This document shows positions 1 to 9,079 of a stretch of DNA of 25,184 bases, piece after piece. Under the pieces are notes generated by a model. It was not told where the DNA came from. It searched no databases and saw nothing but the letters and a program-made list of their open reading frames with translations. The position numbers and the translations under genes are program-made. This DNA is from Phocaeicola_A sp964481755 (GTDB lineage: Bacteria; Bacteroidota; Bacteroidia; Bacteroidales; Bacteroidaceae), in contig CAYZVH010000026.1 of the NCBI GenBank assembly GCA_964481755.1, positions 1 through 25,184 on the forward strand, read 5' to 3'. Every line of letters begins with the position of its first letter. The first letter of the stretch is position 1.

Positions 1-8
1 GAATGCCG

Positions 9-582
9 TTAGCTCTGCGACAATATGGCGAAGAAGAGCCACACCTCGGTCTCCAGGGAGAGCTTGCCCTGCAACTGTTGGCGCATCAGCTCGATGAACT
101 GGGCCTTCTGTTTCTTTACGGCACTCTCGGACACACCTAGCTCGGCGGCAATCTCGGCGTTCTTCATGCGCTTCTCGTAGCTCAGGTGGAACAGCGTGCG
201 GTACTTCTGGGGCAGACTGTCCATCGCCTCGTGGAGCAAACGCAGGGTCTCTTGCTCGATGAGGCTGTTCTCGAAGTCTGTGGGGTCCTCCTCCTGGGGT
301 CTCGTAGTAGTTGTTCTGGGCATACTGCTTGCGCAGGATAGAGACCACCTCGTTGTGGATGCAGGTGTAGAGGAAGGCTTTCAGCGACAGCTCCGAGCGG
401 AACTGCGTGCGTTGCTGGTAGGCCTTGAAGATGCTGTTCTGCACGCAGTCCTCGGCCAGGAAGGCGAAGTCGCTGCCTAGGCGCCGTAGCGTGTAGGTCA
501 GCAGTTGGGGATAGAGACACTGGTAGAGCGTGTCGATATGCCCCGCGACGAAATCGGAAAAGAGATGCTCGCGCCTATCCAT
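9..582 (-). pseudogene. ECF-type RNA polymerase sigma factor, split by a +1 frameshift
   Basis: An ECF sigma factor that would direct RNA polymerase to the adjacent Sus-like operon or to regulon genes. Reading from ATG 582 the protein begins MDRREHLFSDFVAGHIDTLY and contains a region 2 stretch (AEDCVQNSIFKAY, then FLYTCIHNEVVSILRKQ). After about residue 95 (YAQNNYYET) this frame loses similarity. The region 4 part (SLPQKYRTLFHLSYEKRMKNAEIAAELGVSESAVKKQ) lies in the +1 frame and ends at the stop at 9-11. Removing one C from the CCCC run at 296-299 (minus strand) joins the halves into a 190-residue protein, the normal ECF length. An in-frame ATG at 603 directly abuts the -7 box, so 582 is the better start. 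The gene is divergent from its presumed anti-sigma partner, whereas these genes usually run in the same direction. The break could be a true mutation or a sequence error. Family assignment is firm; functionality is uncertain. Confidence 0.8.
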
Positions 583-604
583 ACCTTCTGTAATAACGTG
601 CATA

Positions 605-637
605 CAAAGGTAGCGAATATTTGCGTTATCGTGAAAA
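605..637 (-). promoter_or_regulatory. Promoter of the ECF sigma gene
   Basis: On the minus strand the -7 box TACCTTTG lies at 612-605, matching the Bacteroidota consensus TAnnTTTG. A TTTTCA element at 637-632 sits 19 bp upstream as the -33 box. Transcription would start near 598, leaving a short leader before ATG 582. This excludes the ATG at 603 as the working start. Confidence 0.55.
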
Positions 638-717
638 TATTGAAGAAAAACGTCTCCTCGGCTGTCCTTTTTGTCCCTCATTGCGTTCTACTAATAAACG
701 CCCGCGACGCAACTGGG

Positions 718-743
718 CAGGGGAGGAGGCTTTGCTTCCCCTG
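718..743 (+). other. Hairpin in the fecR leader
   Basis: CAGGGGAGG (718-726) can pair with CTTCCCCTG (735-743), nine base pairs including one G-T pair, with an 8-nt loop. It lies 34 nt before the fecR start. No T-run follows, so it is not an ordinary terminator. The rest of the 583-777 intergenic stretch holds the sigma promoter; I see no convincing -7 box for the plus-strand operon. Confidence 0.35.
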
Positions 744-777
744 CGGACGGACGGCACGGCGCTAAGCAGATAGGAAT

Positions 778-1947
778 ATGAATCGAACGAAGATAGAAGA
801 GATTTCGCAGCTCATCTACCGACAGATAGTCGGCATGGAGCTCACCGACGAGGAGCAGCAACGGCTCGGCCGGTGGCGGCGGCAGGACGCGCGCAACGAA
901 GCCACCTACCAACGGCTGGTGGACGAGCAGTTCCGCGAGCTGGAGAACCGTCGGCTGCAACTGGTGGACGTGGAGCGCCCGCTCCGCGAGATGAAAACCC
1001 GCATCGGGAACACGCATAAGCAAATCACGATACATCGCTGGACCACCTATGCCGCCATAGCCTTGGCGCTGGTGGCCGTCACCTTCGCGGCATGGAGCTA
1101 CTACCGGGCCGCGCAGAACCCGTTGCATTGGAACGAGGCTACCATGCGCGCGTGGTACGCCGACCAGATTCGTCCGGGACAGTCGCAAGCCACCCTTACG
1201 ATGGACGACGGCAGCACCCTGCAGGTGAGCGACGAACAGCAAGTGGTCGACGAGCTCAGCAAACATGCGGCTGAAGCCCCGCAGAACGCCACTCCGCGTC
1301 TGAACACCCTGAAGACCCCACGCGGGGGTGAGTTCAAGATAACCCTGGAGGACGGTACGGAGGTGTGGCTCAACGCCGACTCCAAGTTGACCTATCCCGA
1401 AACGTTCGGCGCCGACAAGCGCATGGTGACGCTGCAGGGCGAGGCCTACTTCAAAGTGGCCAAGGACAGTCTGAAGCCCTTCTTCGTGGAGACCGACGGA
1501 CCTGACGTGCGGGTCTACGGCACCGAGTTCAACATCTGCGCCTACGAGGAGGACCGCCGCAACTACACCACCCTGGTGACCGGCAGCATCGGCCTGTTGC
1601 CCAGCGACGGCACCAATGCCGAGCTGAAGCTGACCCCTGGCAGTCAGGCACAGTACGACAAGCAGTTGGACAACACCTTCGTGCAAACGGTCAACGCCGA
1701 CGTGGTGACCAGTTGGCGCAAGGGAGTCTTCGTGTTCGAGGAGTTCTCGCTGGAACAGATCATGCAGACCCTGAGCCGCTGGTACGACTTCACCTACGAG
1801 TTTCGCACTCCGGAGCTGAAGGAGACCGTCTTCATGGGCTCCATCTCCCGCTATGCTGACTTCAAGGACGTGCTAGAGATACTGGAGAAGAGCGGCAAGC
1901 TCCACCTGCGGCTCGACGGACGCCACGTCACCATCGAAGGTACGTAG
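778..1947 (+). CDS. FecR-family anti-sigma factor
   Basis: An inner-membrane anti-sigma regulator that holds an ECF sigma factor and releases it when a TonB-dependent transducer signals from the outer membrane. The 389-residue protein has the usual layout: a cytoplasmic N-terminal region with the acidic LTDEE...LGRWRRQDARN stretch (about residues 20-45), one membrane segment at about 88-107 (TYAAIALALVAVTFAAW), a periplasmic FecR domain at about 180-285 (TPRGGEFKITLEDGTEVWLN, LQGEAYFKV), and a C-terminal DUF4974-like domain at about 320-387. ATG 778 follows AGGA at a short distance. It is the first gene of the plus-strand operon, 50 nt before the SusC-like gene, whose STN domain is the expected signalling partner. 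The only sigma gene nearby is divergent and frameshifted, so its present partner is uncertain. Confidence 0.92.
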   Translation: MNRTKIEEISQLIYRQIVGMELTDEEQQRLGRWRRQDARNEATYQRLVDEQFRELENRRLQLVDVERPLREMKTRIGNTHKQITIHRWTTYAAIALALVAVTFAAWSYYRAAQNPLHWNEATMRAWYADQIRPGQSQATLTMDDGSTLQVSDEQQVVDELSKHAAEAPQNATPRLNTLKTPRGGEFKITLEDGTEVWLNADSKLTYPETFGADKRMVTLQGEAYFKVAKDSLKPFFVETDGPDVRVYGTEFNICAYEEDRRNYTTLVTGSIGLLPSDGTNAELKLTPGSQAQYDKQLDNTFVQTVNADVVTSWRKGVFVFEEFSLEQIMQTLSRWYDFTYEFRTPELKETVFMGSISRYADFKDVLEILEKSGKLHLRLDGRHVTIEGT

Positions 1948-1997
1948 AGAGAAAGACATACACGGAAACATTATATTTAATTATATATGAGAGAGTT

Positions 1998-4900
1998 ATG
2001 AACAAGATTGGAAAATGTTTGTTGGCATGGACCTTCATGATGGTCTGTGCTGTAGGACACGCTCAGCAAGTGTCGGTAGCCTATCATGGGCAGGCCGCTG
2101 AGCAAGTGATTACCGACCTGAAGGCGAAGACAGGGTACGACTTTGTCTACCAGAAGCAGGTGCTGAAGGATGTGCCGCCCATCACCGCACAGTACACGGG
2201 CGAGAACATCCAGCAGTTGCTCGCAAGGGTGTTCGCCGCCTCCGGGTTGGAGTTTGAGATAGTGAAGAACACGGTCATCCTGCGCAAGACCACCGCGCCG
2301 CAGGCACAAGCCGGCAAGCCCCTGGTGGTAAGCGGCACCGTGTACGACGGCAACGGACAACCGTTGCCCGGTGCCAGTGTGCAGATAGAAGGTACCCGCC
2401 GCGGCTTCGTGACCGACATGGATGGTAACTTCTCCTTCGAGACTCCGGCCGGCAGTCCGCTGACGTTGCGCTTCTCGTTCGTGGGCATGAAGTCGACCAC
2501 ACGACCCTTCAAGGCACGCGGCAACGAGCACTTCGCCGTCACCCTGGAGGACGAGAACGCCCAGATGCAGGAGGTGGTGGTCAACGGTATGTTCACCCGC
2601 CGGGCACAGAGCTTCACCGGTTCCGCCGTGGCCTTCAAGAAGGACGACCTGCGCGCCGTGGGTAACACCAACGTGCTGCAGAGCTTGAAGAACCTCGACC
2701 CCTCGTTCCGCTTCGCCGACAACCTGTCCGTCGGCTCCGACCCGAATGCCCTGCCGGACATCTCCCTGCGCGGACAGTCAGGCTTCCCCGACCTGAAAGG
2801 TGAATACTCCACCAACCCCAACCAACCCCTCTTCATCGTCGACGGCTTCGAGACCACACTGACCAAGGTGATGGATATGGACATGAACCGCATAGCCAGC
2901 GTCACCCTGCTGAAGGATGCCGCCGCCAAGGCCATCTACGGATCGAAGGCCGCCAATGGTGTGGTAGTCATTGAGACCACCAAGCCCGAGCAGGGCGACC
3001 TGCGGGTGAGCTACACCGGCTCGGTGAACTTCAACATAGCCGACCTCAGCAGCTACGACCTCTGCAACGCCGCCGAGAAGTTGCAGGTGGAGAAGAACGC
3101 AGGCCTCTACGACTACCAAGGCTACAACGGCCTGAAGTACTGGGAGAGCGCCGTGGGCCAGTATGACTACAACCAAAACTACAACACCACCCTGCGCAGT
3201 GTGCTCGAGGGTGTGGACACCGACTGGAAGTACCAGCCCGTGCGCAATGCCGTGGGCCACAAGCATACCTTATATATAGAAGGTGGTAGCCAAGCTTTCC
3301 AGTATGGCATTGACTTGGCCTACAACGATGTGGAAGGTGTGATGAAAGGCTCCGGCCGCGAGACCATCACCGGCGGACTCACCTTCAGCTACCGCTACAA
3401 GAAGTTCTTGCTGCGCGACAACCTGGAGGTGAGCTACAACAACTCGCAGAACTCACCCTACGGCAGCTACAGCAGCTACACGCAGATGAACCCCTACTTC
3501 CGTCCCTACGACGACAACGGCAACCTGATAAAGAGCTACACCCGCGAGGACGGCACCACCGTGTCCAACCCCATGTGGAACGCCTTCATCAAGACCAAGG
3601 ACCAGTCGAAGTACACCCAGTTCACCAATAACTTCTACGCCGAGTATCGCATGACGCAGGACCTGAAGTTCATCGGCCGTCTGGGCATCACTCGTCAGGA
3701 GAACAAGACCGAGGTGTTCCACCCCGCTAGCCACACCGACTTCGTGGGCTACGAGGACGATGCCGACCTCATCAAGCGCCGCGGTACCTATAGTTATACC
3801 GATGGCTCCTACTACACCCTGTCAGCCGACATCAGCGCCAGCTACTCCAAGACCTTTGCCGACAAGCACCTGGTGTTTGCCAACCTGGCATGGAACGTGA
3901 GCGAGACCTCCGAGGAGAGCATGTCCATGAAGGCTGAGGGCTTCCCCAACGACCAGCTCAGCAGCATCGGCTATGCCCGTGCCTACTACAAGGACAGCGC
4001 CCCCACCAGTGTGAAGAACACCACCCGCGACGCCGGTGCCGTGGCCGCCGCCAACTACTCCTACGACGACCGCTACCTGCTCGATGCCTCCTTCCGCCTG
4101 AGCGGATCGAGCCAGTTCGGCAGTCAGAACCGCTGGGGTAAGTTCTGGGCCCTGGGTGCCGGATGGAACATCCACAACGAAGCCTTCATGCGCTCCGTCA
4201 AGTGGGTGAACCAACTGAAGCTGCGCGCCTCGTTGGGATTCACCGGTAGCCAGAACTTCAACAGCTACCAGAGCCTGGCCACCTGGAGCTACTACACCTC
4301 CACCTTCTACAACGGCGAGGCAGGTGCCTACCTGCTGGCCATGGCCAACAACAAGCTGAAGTGGCAACGCAAGATGGACGGCAACATCGGACTCGACGTG
4401 AACCTGTTCGACAACCGCCTGAACATGCGCTTCGACTACTACAACGCCACCACCGACGACCTGCTGACCGATGTCACCATTCCCTCCTCCACAGGCTTCA
4501 CCACCTACAAGGAGAACCTCGGAAAGGTGCAGAACCTCGGCTACGAGGTGTACGCCAGCTACCGCGTGTACGAGAACAAGCAACAGCATGACTACGTGAA
4601 CCTCTATGCCAACGTGGTGCACAACTCCAACAAGATCAAGGAGATATCCAACTCGCTGGAGTCGTACAACAAGGAGCAGTCCACAACCACCACCAGCAAG
4701 CCCATCACCCGCTACGAGGAGGGACAGTCCATGACCGCCATCTGGGCCGTGCCGTCCAAGGGCATCGACCCCGCCACCGGTAGGGAAGTGTATGTGAAGA
4801 AGGACGGCACCACCACCTTCACCTGGGACTCCGACGACCTGGCCATCTGTGGCGACACCGAGGCCAAGATCTACGGCAACTGCGGCATCAACGCCTACTT

Positions 4901-5315
4901 CCGTGGCTTCACCTTCAGCTTGGGCATGACCTATAAGTTCGGTGGCCAACTCTACAACCAGACCCTGGTGGACAAGGTGGAGAACGCCAACCTCACCTAC
5001 AACGTGGACCGCCGCGTCTTCTCCGACCGCTGGACACAGACTGGTGACGTGAGCCGCTTCAAGGACGTGGCCGACACCTCCACCACCCGCGCCACCCAGC
5101 GCTTCGTGGAGGACAACGACGTGTGGACCTTCTCCTCGCTCAACATCGGCTACGACTTCGACAAGTTCAAGGCCATCAAGGAGCTCGGATTCAACCGACT
5201 GAGACTCTCGTTCGACATGGCGGACATCGCACAGATCTCCTCCATCAAGATAGAACGCGGTACCTCGTACCCCTTCGCACGGAGCTTCTCATTCTCATTA
5301 CAAGCAATCTTCTAA
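1998..5315 (+). CDS. SusC/RagA-type TonB-dependent outer-membrane transporter with STN domain
   Basis: Outer-membrane beta-barrel that imports a ligand delivered by its SusD partner, powered by TonB-ExbBD. The 1105-residue protein has a signal peptide ending near residue 22 (VCAVGHA), an STN domain at about 24-97 typical of transducers that contact a FecR protein, and a carboxypeptidase-regulatory-like domain at about 108-185 (VSGTVYDGNGQPLPGASVQI). A plug domain spans roughly 206-335 (ISLRGQSG, PLFIVDGFE, SVTLLKDAAAKAIYGSKAANGV). The barrel ends in the aromatic sequence SFSLQAIF. The STN domain together with the upstream FecR gene indicates substrate-induced trans-envelope control. Fifty nt separate it from fecR; that gap contains TATATTTA, a near match to a -7 box, so an internal promoter is possible. 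It ends 13 nt before the SusD gene. The substrate cannot be told from sequence. Confidence 0.96.
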   Translation: MNKIGKCLLAWTFMMVCAVGHAQQVSVAYHGQAAEQVITDLKAKTGYDFVYQKQVLKDVPPITAQYTGENIQQLLARVFAASGLEFEIVKNTVILRKTTAPQAQAGKPLVVSGTVYDGNGQPLPGASVQIEGTRRGFVTDMDGNFSFETPAGSPLTLRFSFVGMKSTTRPFKARGNEHFAVTLEDENAQMQEVVVNGMFTRRAQSFTGSAVAFKKDDLRAVGNTNVLQSLKNLDPSFRFADNLSVGSDPNALPDISLRGQSGFPDLKGEYSTNPNQPLFIVDGFETTLTKVMDMDMNRIASVTLLKDAAAKAIYGSKAANGVVVIETTKPEQGDLRVSYTGSVNFNIADLSSYDLCNAAEKLQVEKNAGLYDYQGYNGLKYWESAVGQYDYNQNYNTTLRSVLEGVDTDWKYQPVRNAVGHKHTLYIEGGSQAFQYGIDLAYNDVEGVMKGSGRETITGGLTFSYRYKKFLLRDNLEVSYNNSQNSPYGSYSSYTQMNPYFRPYDDNGNLIKSYTREDGTTVSNPMWNAFIKTKDQSKYTQFTNNFYAEYRMTQDLKFIGRLGITRQENKTEVFHPASHTDFVGYEDDADLIKRRGTYSYTDGSYYTLSADISASYSKTFADKHLVFANLAWNVSETSEESMSMKAEGFPNDQLSSIGYARAYYKDSAPTSVKNTTRDAGAVAAANYSYDDRYLLDASFRLSGSSQFGSQNRWGKFWALGAGWNIHNEAFMRSVKWVNQLKLRASLGFTGSQNFNSYQSLATWSYYTSTFYNGEAGAYLLAMANNKLKWQRKMDGNIGLDVNLFDNRLNMRFDYYNATTDDLLTDVTIPSSTGFTTYKENLGKVQNLGYEVYASYRVYENKQQHDYVNLYANVVHNSNKIKEISNSLESYNKEQSTTTTSKPITRYEEGQSMTAIWAVPSKGIDPATGREVYVKKDGTTTFTWDSDDLAICGDTEAKIYGNCGINAYFRGFTFSLGMTYKFGGQLYNQTLVDKVENANLTYNVDRRVFSDRWTQTGDVSRFKDVADTSTTRATQRFVEDNDVWTFSSLNIGYDFDKFKAIKELGFNRLRLSFDMADIAQISSIKIERGTSYPFARSFSFSLQAIF

Positions 5316-5328
5316 CATCTGACACATT

Positions 5329-6777
5329 ATGAAAAGAATATATACCCTCCTATTGTCCGCATCCTGTCTGCTCACGGCCTTCACCTCCTGCAGCGAGTGG
5401 CTCGATGTGAAGCCCGAGTCCGAGATCGACGGGTCGGACCTGTTCGCTACCGAAAGCGGATACAAGGACGCACTCACGGGTGCCTACATACAGATGAGCA
5501 ACAGCTCCCTCTACGGACGGGAGATGACCTTCGGCCTGGTGGACGTCATCGGCGACGCCTACTACAGCGCCGGCACCTCCGGCAAAGCCTACGCCTACGC
5601 CAAGAACCACAACTACACGGCCAGCTCCGTGGAGACCCTCATAAACGGCGTGTGGCAGAAGAGCTACGCCGCCATCGCCAACCTCAACGAACTGCTGTCG
5701 CAACTGGAGAAGGCCGACCCGAACAACTTCTCGACGGACAACTACAACGTCATCAAGGGTGAGGCTCTCGGCCTGCGCGCCTTCCTCCACCTCGACCTGC
5801 TGCGCCTGTTCGCCCCGTCGTGGACCGTGGGCAAGGACGAGAAGGCCATCCCCTACGTGACCGACTACAGCTACCAGGTGACCGCATCGTCCACCGTGGA
5901 GCAGGCACTGACGAAGATTCTCGCTGACTTGAACGCCGCCGCCGCCCTGCTGAAGACCAGCGACCCGATTGTGACGGGACGCACCATCACCACCGCCGAC
6001 GACAACGGTTACCTGATGGACCGTCAGTACCACCTCAACTACTACGCCGTGAAGGCTACCATGGCACGCGCCTACCTGTGGATGGGCGACACCGCCAACG
6101 CCGCGCAGTGCGCACAGGAGGTCATCGACAGCGGCAAGTTCCCCTGGACCGACGTGAGCGCCATCGCCACCGGAACCGAGGAGACCATCGACCGCACCTT
6201 CACCTCCGAGCAGGTGTTTGCCCTGCAGATTGACGACCTCGACGACTACGTGCTGGGTAAGAGCTACGGCACGGTGAAGTACTACGCCACCCTCGTGTGG
6301 TATAGCTACGGCTACACCGCTATCTTCCCCAGCGCCACACACGGTACGGACTGGCGCAAGGTATACCTCTTCTCCAACGACAACACGCAGAGCTCCTACT
6401 ACTACACCTCCAAGAAGCTGTGGCAAGAGGGCATGGACGAGGACCTGGTGAAGCGCATGCCGATGATACGCCTGCCGGAGATGTACCTCATCCTGGCCCA
6501 GTGTAAGATGGACAAGGCTGCCGACTACCTGACAGAGATGCGCCAGCACCGCGGCGTCTCCGCACCGGTGACACTCACCGCCGAGGCCGACCTGCTGGAC
6601 GAGATTAACAAGGAGTACATCCGCGAGTTCGTGGGCGAAGGACAGCTGTTCTACTTCTACAAACGGCTGAACATGGACAAGCACCGCGCGTCGTACAACT
6701 TCGGCAAGAGCTCGTTCAACACCGCCCTCTACGTGTTGCCTATGCCCGAGGAAGAGATTGAATATGGAAACAGATAA
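5329..6777 (+). CDS. SusD/RagB-family nutrient-binding lipoprotein
   Basis: Surface lipoprotein that acts as the lid and ligand-binding partner of the upstream SusC-like barrel. The 482-residue protein has a lipoprotein signal with lipobox FTSC (Cys 21), followed by the characteristic SEWLDVKPESEI. It then has helical TPR-like repeats, the ALGLRAFLHLDLLRLF motif near 146, MARAYLWMGD, MPMIRLPEMYLILAQ in the C-terminal half, and the family's typical ending LPMPEEEIEYGNR. It lies 13 nt after the SusC gene and 18 nt before the DUF4843 gene, clearly one transcript. It is somewhat shorter than many polysaccharide-type SusD proteins. The substrate is unknown. Confidence 0.95.
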   Translation: MKRIYTLLLSASCLLTAFTSCSEWLDVKPESEIDGSDLFATESGYKDALTGAYIQMSNSSLYGREMTFGLVDVIGDAYYSAGTSGKAYAYAKNHNYTASSVETLINGVWQKSYAAIANLNELLSQLEKADPNNFSTDNYNVIKGEALGLRAFLHLDLLRLFAPSWTVGKDEKAIPYVTDYSYQVTASSTVEQALTKILADLNAAAALLKTSDPIVTGRTITTADDNGYLMDRQYHLNYYAVKATMARAYLWMGDTANAAQCAQEVIDSGKFPWTDVSAIATGTEETIDRTFTSEQVFALQIDDLDDYVLGKSYGTVKYYATLVWYSYGYTAIFPSATHGTDWRKVYLFSNDNTQSSYYYTSKKLWQEGMDEDLVKRMPMIRLPEMYLILAQCKMDKAADYLTEMRQHRGVSAPVTLTAEADLLDEINKEYIREFVGEGQLFYFYKRLNMDKHRASYNFGKSSFNTALYVLPMPEEEIEYGNR

Positions 6778-6795
6778 TAAAAGCAAAGAAACAGT

Positions 6796-7545
6796 ATGAA
6801 AACCTATATAGCACTATTGGCGGCAACTCTGGGAGCCCTCTCCTTCGCCGCCTGCGAAAACGATCCGTACCTCTACAACGATACGGCAAAGATATGGCTC
6901 TCTGGCGACGAGGAGCAGGAAGCCACGGCGGACTCCGTGTTCTACTCCTTCAAGATATACAGCTCCGACGTGACGGAGACCACCCTGAACGTGATTGCCA
7001 ACCTGACGGGCGAGGCCATCGATAAGGACCGCACCTTCAAGTTGGAGGTAGTGCCCGAGGAGACCAACGTGCCGGCCGACGCCTACCAGCTGGGCAGCTT
7101 CGTGTTGCCGGCCAATGCCTACAAGGCGACCGTGCCCGTGAAGGTGCAGCGCAAAGTCTCCTCACTCGACCTTACCAAGGAGACGGCGAAGCTCACCCTG
7201 AAGGTGGTGCCCACCGACGACCTCGGCGTGGGCGTGGGCAACTGCTCCACCTACAAGCTCGTGTGGTGCGACTACCTGATACAGCCCAGCTCGTGGGGCA
7301 GCATCGGTTACTACATCGGTCCCTTCTCGCAGGCCCGCTACAAGTTCATCATCGACTTCACCGGCTACACCGACTTCTCCGACTTCAGTGGCGACTACAA
7401 CCGCATCATCTGGTTCCAGGGCTACCTGAAGAGCCTGTTGCGCCAGTATAACGAGGACCCCGCCAACGCAGGTCGTGAGGAGGGTTGGCCCTACAAGAAC
7501 GACAACGGCGAGGACCTGGAGTTTGGCGACGGACTGAAAGCTTAA
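6796..7545 (+). CDS. DUF4843 domain lipoprotein
   Basis: A 249-residue lipoprotein of the DUF4843 type found beside SusC/SusD pairs in Bacteroidota; the biochemical role of the family is not known to me. The signal peptide ends at lipobox FAAC (Cys 20). The mature part begins ENDPYLYNDTAKIWLSGD, typical of the family, then has a beta-rich, probably immunoglobulin-like region (residues about 45-155) and a C-terminal part with aromatic residues (GYYIGPFSQARYKFIIDFTG). Two further cysteines lie near residues 150-160 (NCSTYKLVWC). By position it is probably an accessory surface-exposed binding subunit of the SusCD complex. Family assignment is good; function is inferred from context only. Confidence 0.8.
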   Translation: MKTYIALLAATLGALSFAACENDPYLYNDTAKIWLSGDEEQEATADSVFYSFKIYSSDVTETTLNVIANLTGEAIDKDRTFKLEVVPEETNVPADAYQLGSFVLPANAYKATVPVKVQRKVSSLDLTKETAKLTLKVVPTDDLGVGVGNCSTYKLVWCDYLIQPSSWGSIGYYIGPFSQARYKFIIDFTGYTDFSDFSGDYNRIIWFQGYLKSLLRQYNEDPANAGREEGWPYKNDNGEDLEFGDGLKA

Positions 7546-7573
7546 TGATCACACACACTAAAAGAGTACAGTT

Positions 7574-9070
7574 ATGAAACTAAGAAATATACTATACGCG
7601 GCATTGGGCCTGACGCTGGCCGGTGCCGTCACCTCTTGTCTCGAGGACGAGGGAAACTATGACTACAAAGAACTCGCTGCCTTCTACGTGGACTCCACGA
7701 ACATACAGAAGTCGCTGCTGGTGACACAGTTCAACACCCTGCATGTATCCTCTGACCTGGTGTACGAGGGCGACAAGTCCGACCTCACCTACGCATGGTC
7801 CATCTATCAGACGACGAGCAACTACTACTCGACAGACAATCTGGCCGACACCATCTCCACCGATGCCGACCTCTCCGCCACCATCACAGCAAAGCCCGGC
7901 AGCTACTACCTGGAGTACTGCGCCACGCAGAAGAGCACGGGTTACCGCGCCTTCTATCGCTACAACCTCACCGTGGAGAGTGCTGTGGGTACAGGTCTGC
8001 TCGTGTTCTACGGCAAGGACGGCCAGGCCGACATCGACATCGTGAAGACCCCCGTCTTCATGGGAGCGGTGACGGAGACCACCTACAGCCGCACCACCTA
8101 TAGCCGCGCCAACCCCGACAAGGCGCTGAAGGGTACACCCGTGGCCTGCTGCGCCATCGGCGACTACATCAACCTCTTCACCGACCAGGACGGCGCGCGT
8201 GTGTCCGCCGACGACATGGGCCGCACGCTCGGCTTCAGCGAACTCTTCTGGGAGGCACCCTCGGTGTGCAAGCCGCAGGCTTACGTGAAGAGTAGCGACG
8301 ACATCCTGATAAACGACGGTCAGGCCTACGCCACCATCCTGGCATGGGGCGACCCCTACTTCGGTGCCGCCAAGCTGTTGGCCGACGACGACTACGAGGC
8401 CGCCCCCTGTGCCGTCAACTGCTACGGCTCGGGCGTGTTCATCTACGACCAGTCGAAAGGCCGCTTCCTGCAAGGCACCGAGTGGAGCAGCGAAGTCTCC
8501 GTCATCCCCGACGCCGGTCTGCAGAACCTCAGCCTCAACTGCCTCTTCATGGAGCAGGCTTACCAGGGAAGCGCCTCCTCCAAACAACTCTATGCCTTCA
8601 TGGAGGAGAAGGACAACACGGCTCAGCGCTACCTTTACTCCATCAAGCAAGCGTATAACGCCTCCGGTGTGAAGCTCAACAAGGCGTACGACCTCTCCGC
8701 TTGTCCGCAGATAGCCGACGCGCTCTACTTCTCGGTCAGCACACTGGCCCCCATCAGCTTCTATGCCACCAAGGACGGCCTCTACCGCATCGCTTTCGAC
8801 GAGACCACCGGCACGGCATCCGCTGAGGCTTCGGCCTGGAGTAGCCCGGCAGGGGAGGAGATCAGCTACATGCGCTTCTTCTCCGACAGTGGCCTCGACC
8901 TGGACGAGAGCCCTTCGTACAAATACCTGCTGGTGGCCACCTACTCGGGCACCGAAGGCAAGGTGTATGTGCTGAAGGTAGACCCCGTGTCCGGTGTTGT
9001 AGACTCCACACCGACGGCTGTGTTCGACGGCTTCGGACTGGTGAAGGACATCAAATTCAAAACCAAATAA
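7574..9070 (+). CDS. PKD-like family lipoprotein, cysteine-rich
   Basis: A 498-residue lipoprotein (lipobox VTSC, Cys 22) with the LEDEGNYDYKEL start typical of the PKD-like lipoproteins encoded next to SusC/SusD and DUF4843 genes. An N-terminal immunoglobulin/PKD-like region (about 35-140, ending FYRYNLTVES) is followed by a larger repeat-rich part (GTGLLVFYGKDGQADIDIVK onward) that may form a propeller-like beta fold. Besides the lipidated cysteine the mature protein has eight others (YCATQ, VACCAIG, VCKP, PCAVNCYG, NCLF, ACPQ), many for a surface lipoprotein. The next gene is a periplasmic thioredoxin, which may act on them; that link is inference. It is likely a surface binding subunit; the ligand is unknown. 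Confidence 0.75.
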   Translation: MKLRNILYAALGLTLAGAVTSCLEDEGNYDYKELAAFYVDSTNIQKSLLVTQFNTLHVSSDLVYEGDKSDLTYAWSIYQTTSNYYSTDNLADTISTDADLSATITAKPGSYYLEYCATQKSTGYRAFYRYNLTVESAVGTGLLVFYGKDGQADIDIVKTPVFMGAVTETTYSRTTYSRANPDKALKGTPVACCAIGDYINLFTDQDGARVSADDMGRTLGFSELFWEAPSVCKPQAYVKSSDDILINDGQAYATILAWGDPYFGAAKLLADDDYEAAPCAVNCYGSGVFIYDQSKGRFLQGTEWSSEVSVIPDAGLQNLSLNCLFMEQAYQGSASSKQLYAFMEEKDNTAQRYLYSIKQAYNASGVKLNKAYDLSACPQIADALYFSVSTLAPISFYATKDGLYRIAFDETTGTASAEASAWSSPAGEEISYMRFFSDSGLDLDESPSYKYLLVATYSGTEGKVYVLKVDPVSGVVDSTPTAVFDGFGLVKDIKFKTK

Positions 9071-9079
9071 TGTTTAACT

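Noticed and set aside
291..305. Programmed +1 frameshift in the sigma gene
   Set aside because: An AGGAGG-like stretch is nearby, but it lies after the slip point rather than before it, and such recoding is not known for this family. A one-base indel is simpler.
3822..4949. Long open frame opposite the SusC gene
   Set aside because: Its low-complexity Val/Gly/Leu-rich composition is an antisense by-product of G/C-ending codons. The same applies to 5350-6786, 7592-8650, 17217-18473 and 18759-20834 on the minus strand.
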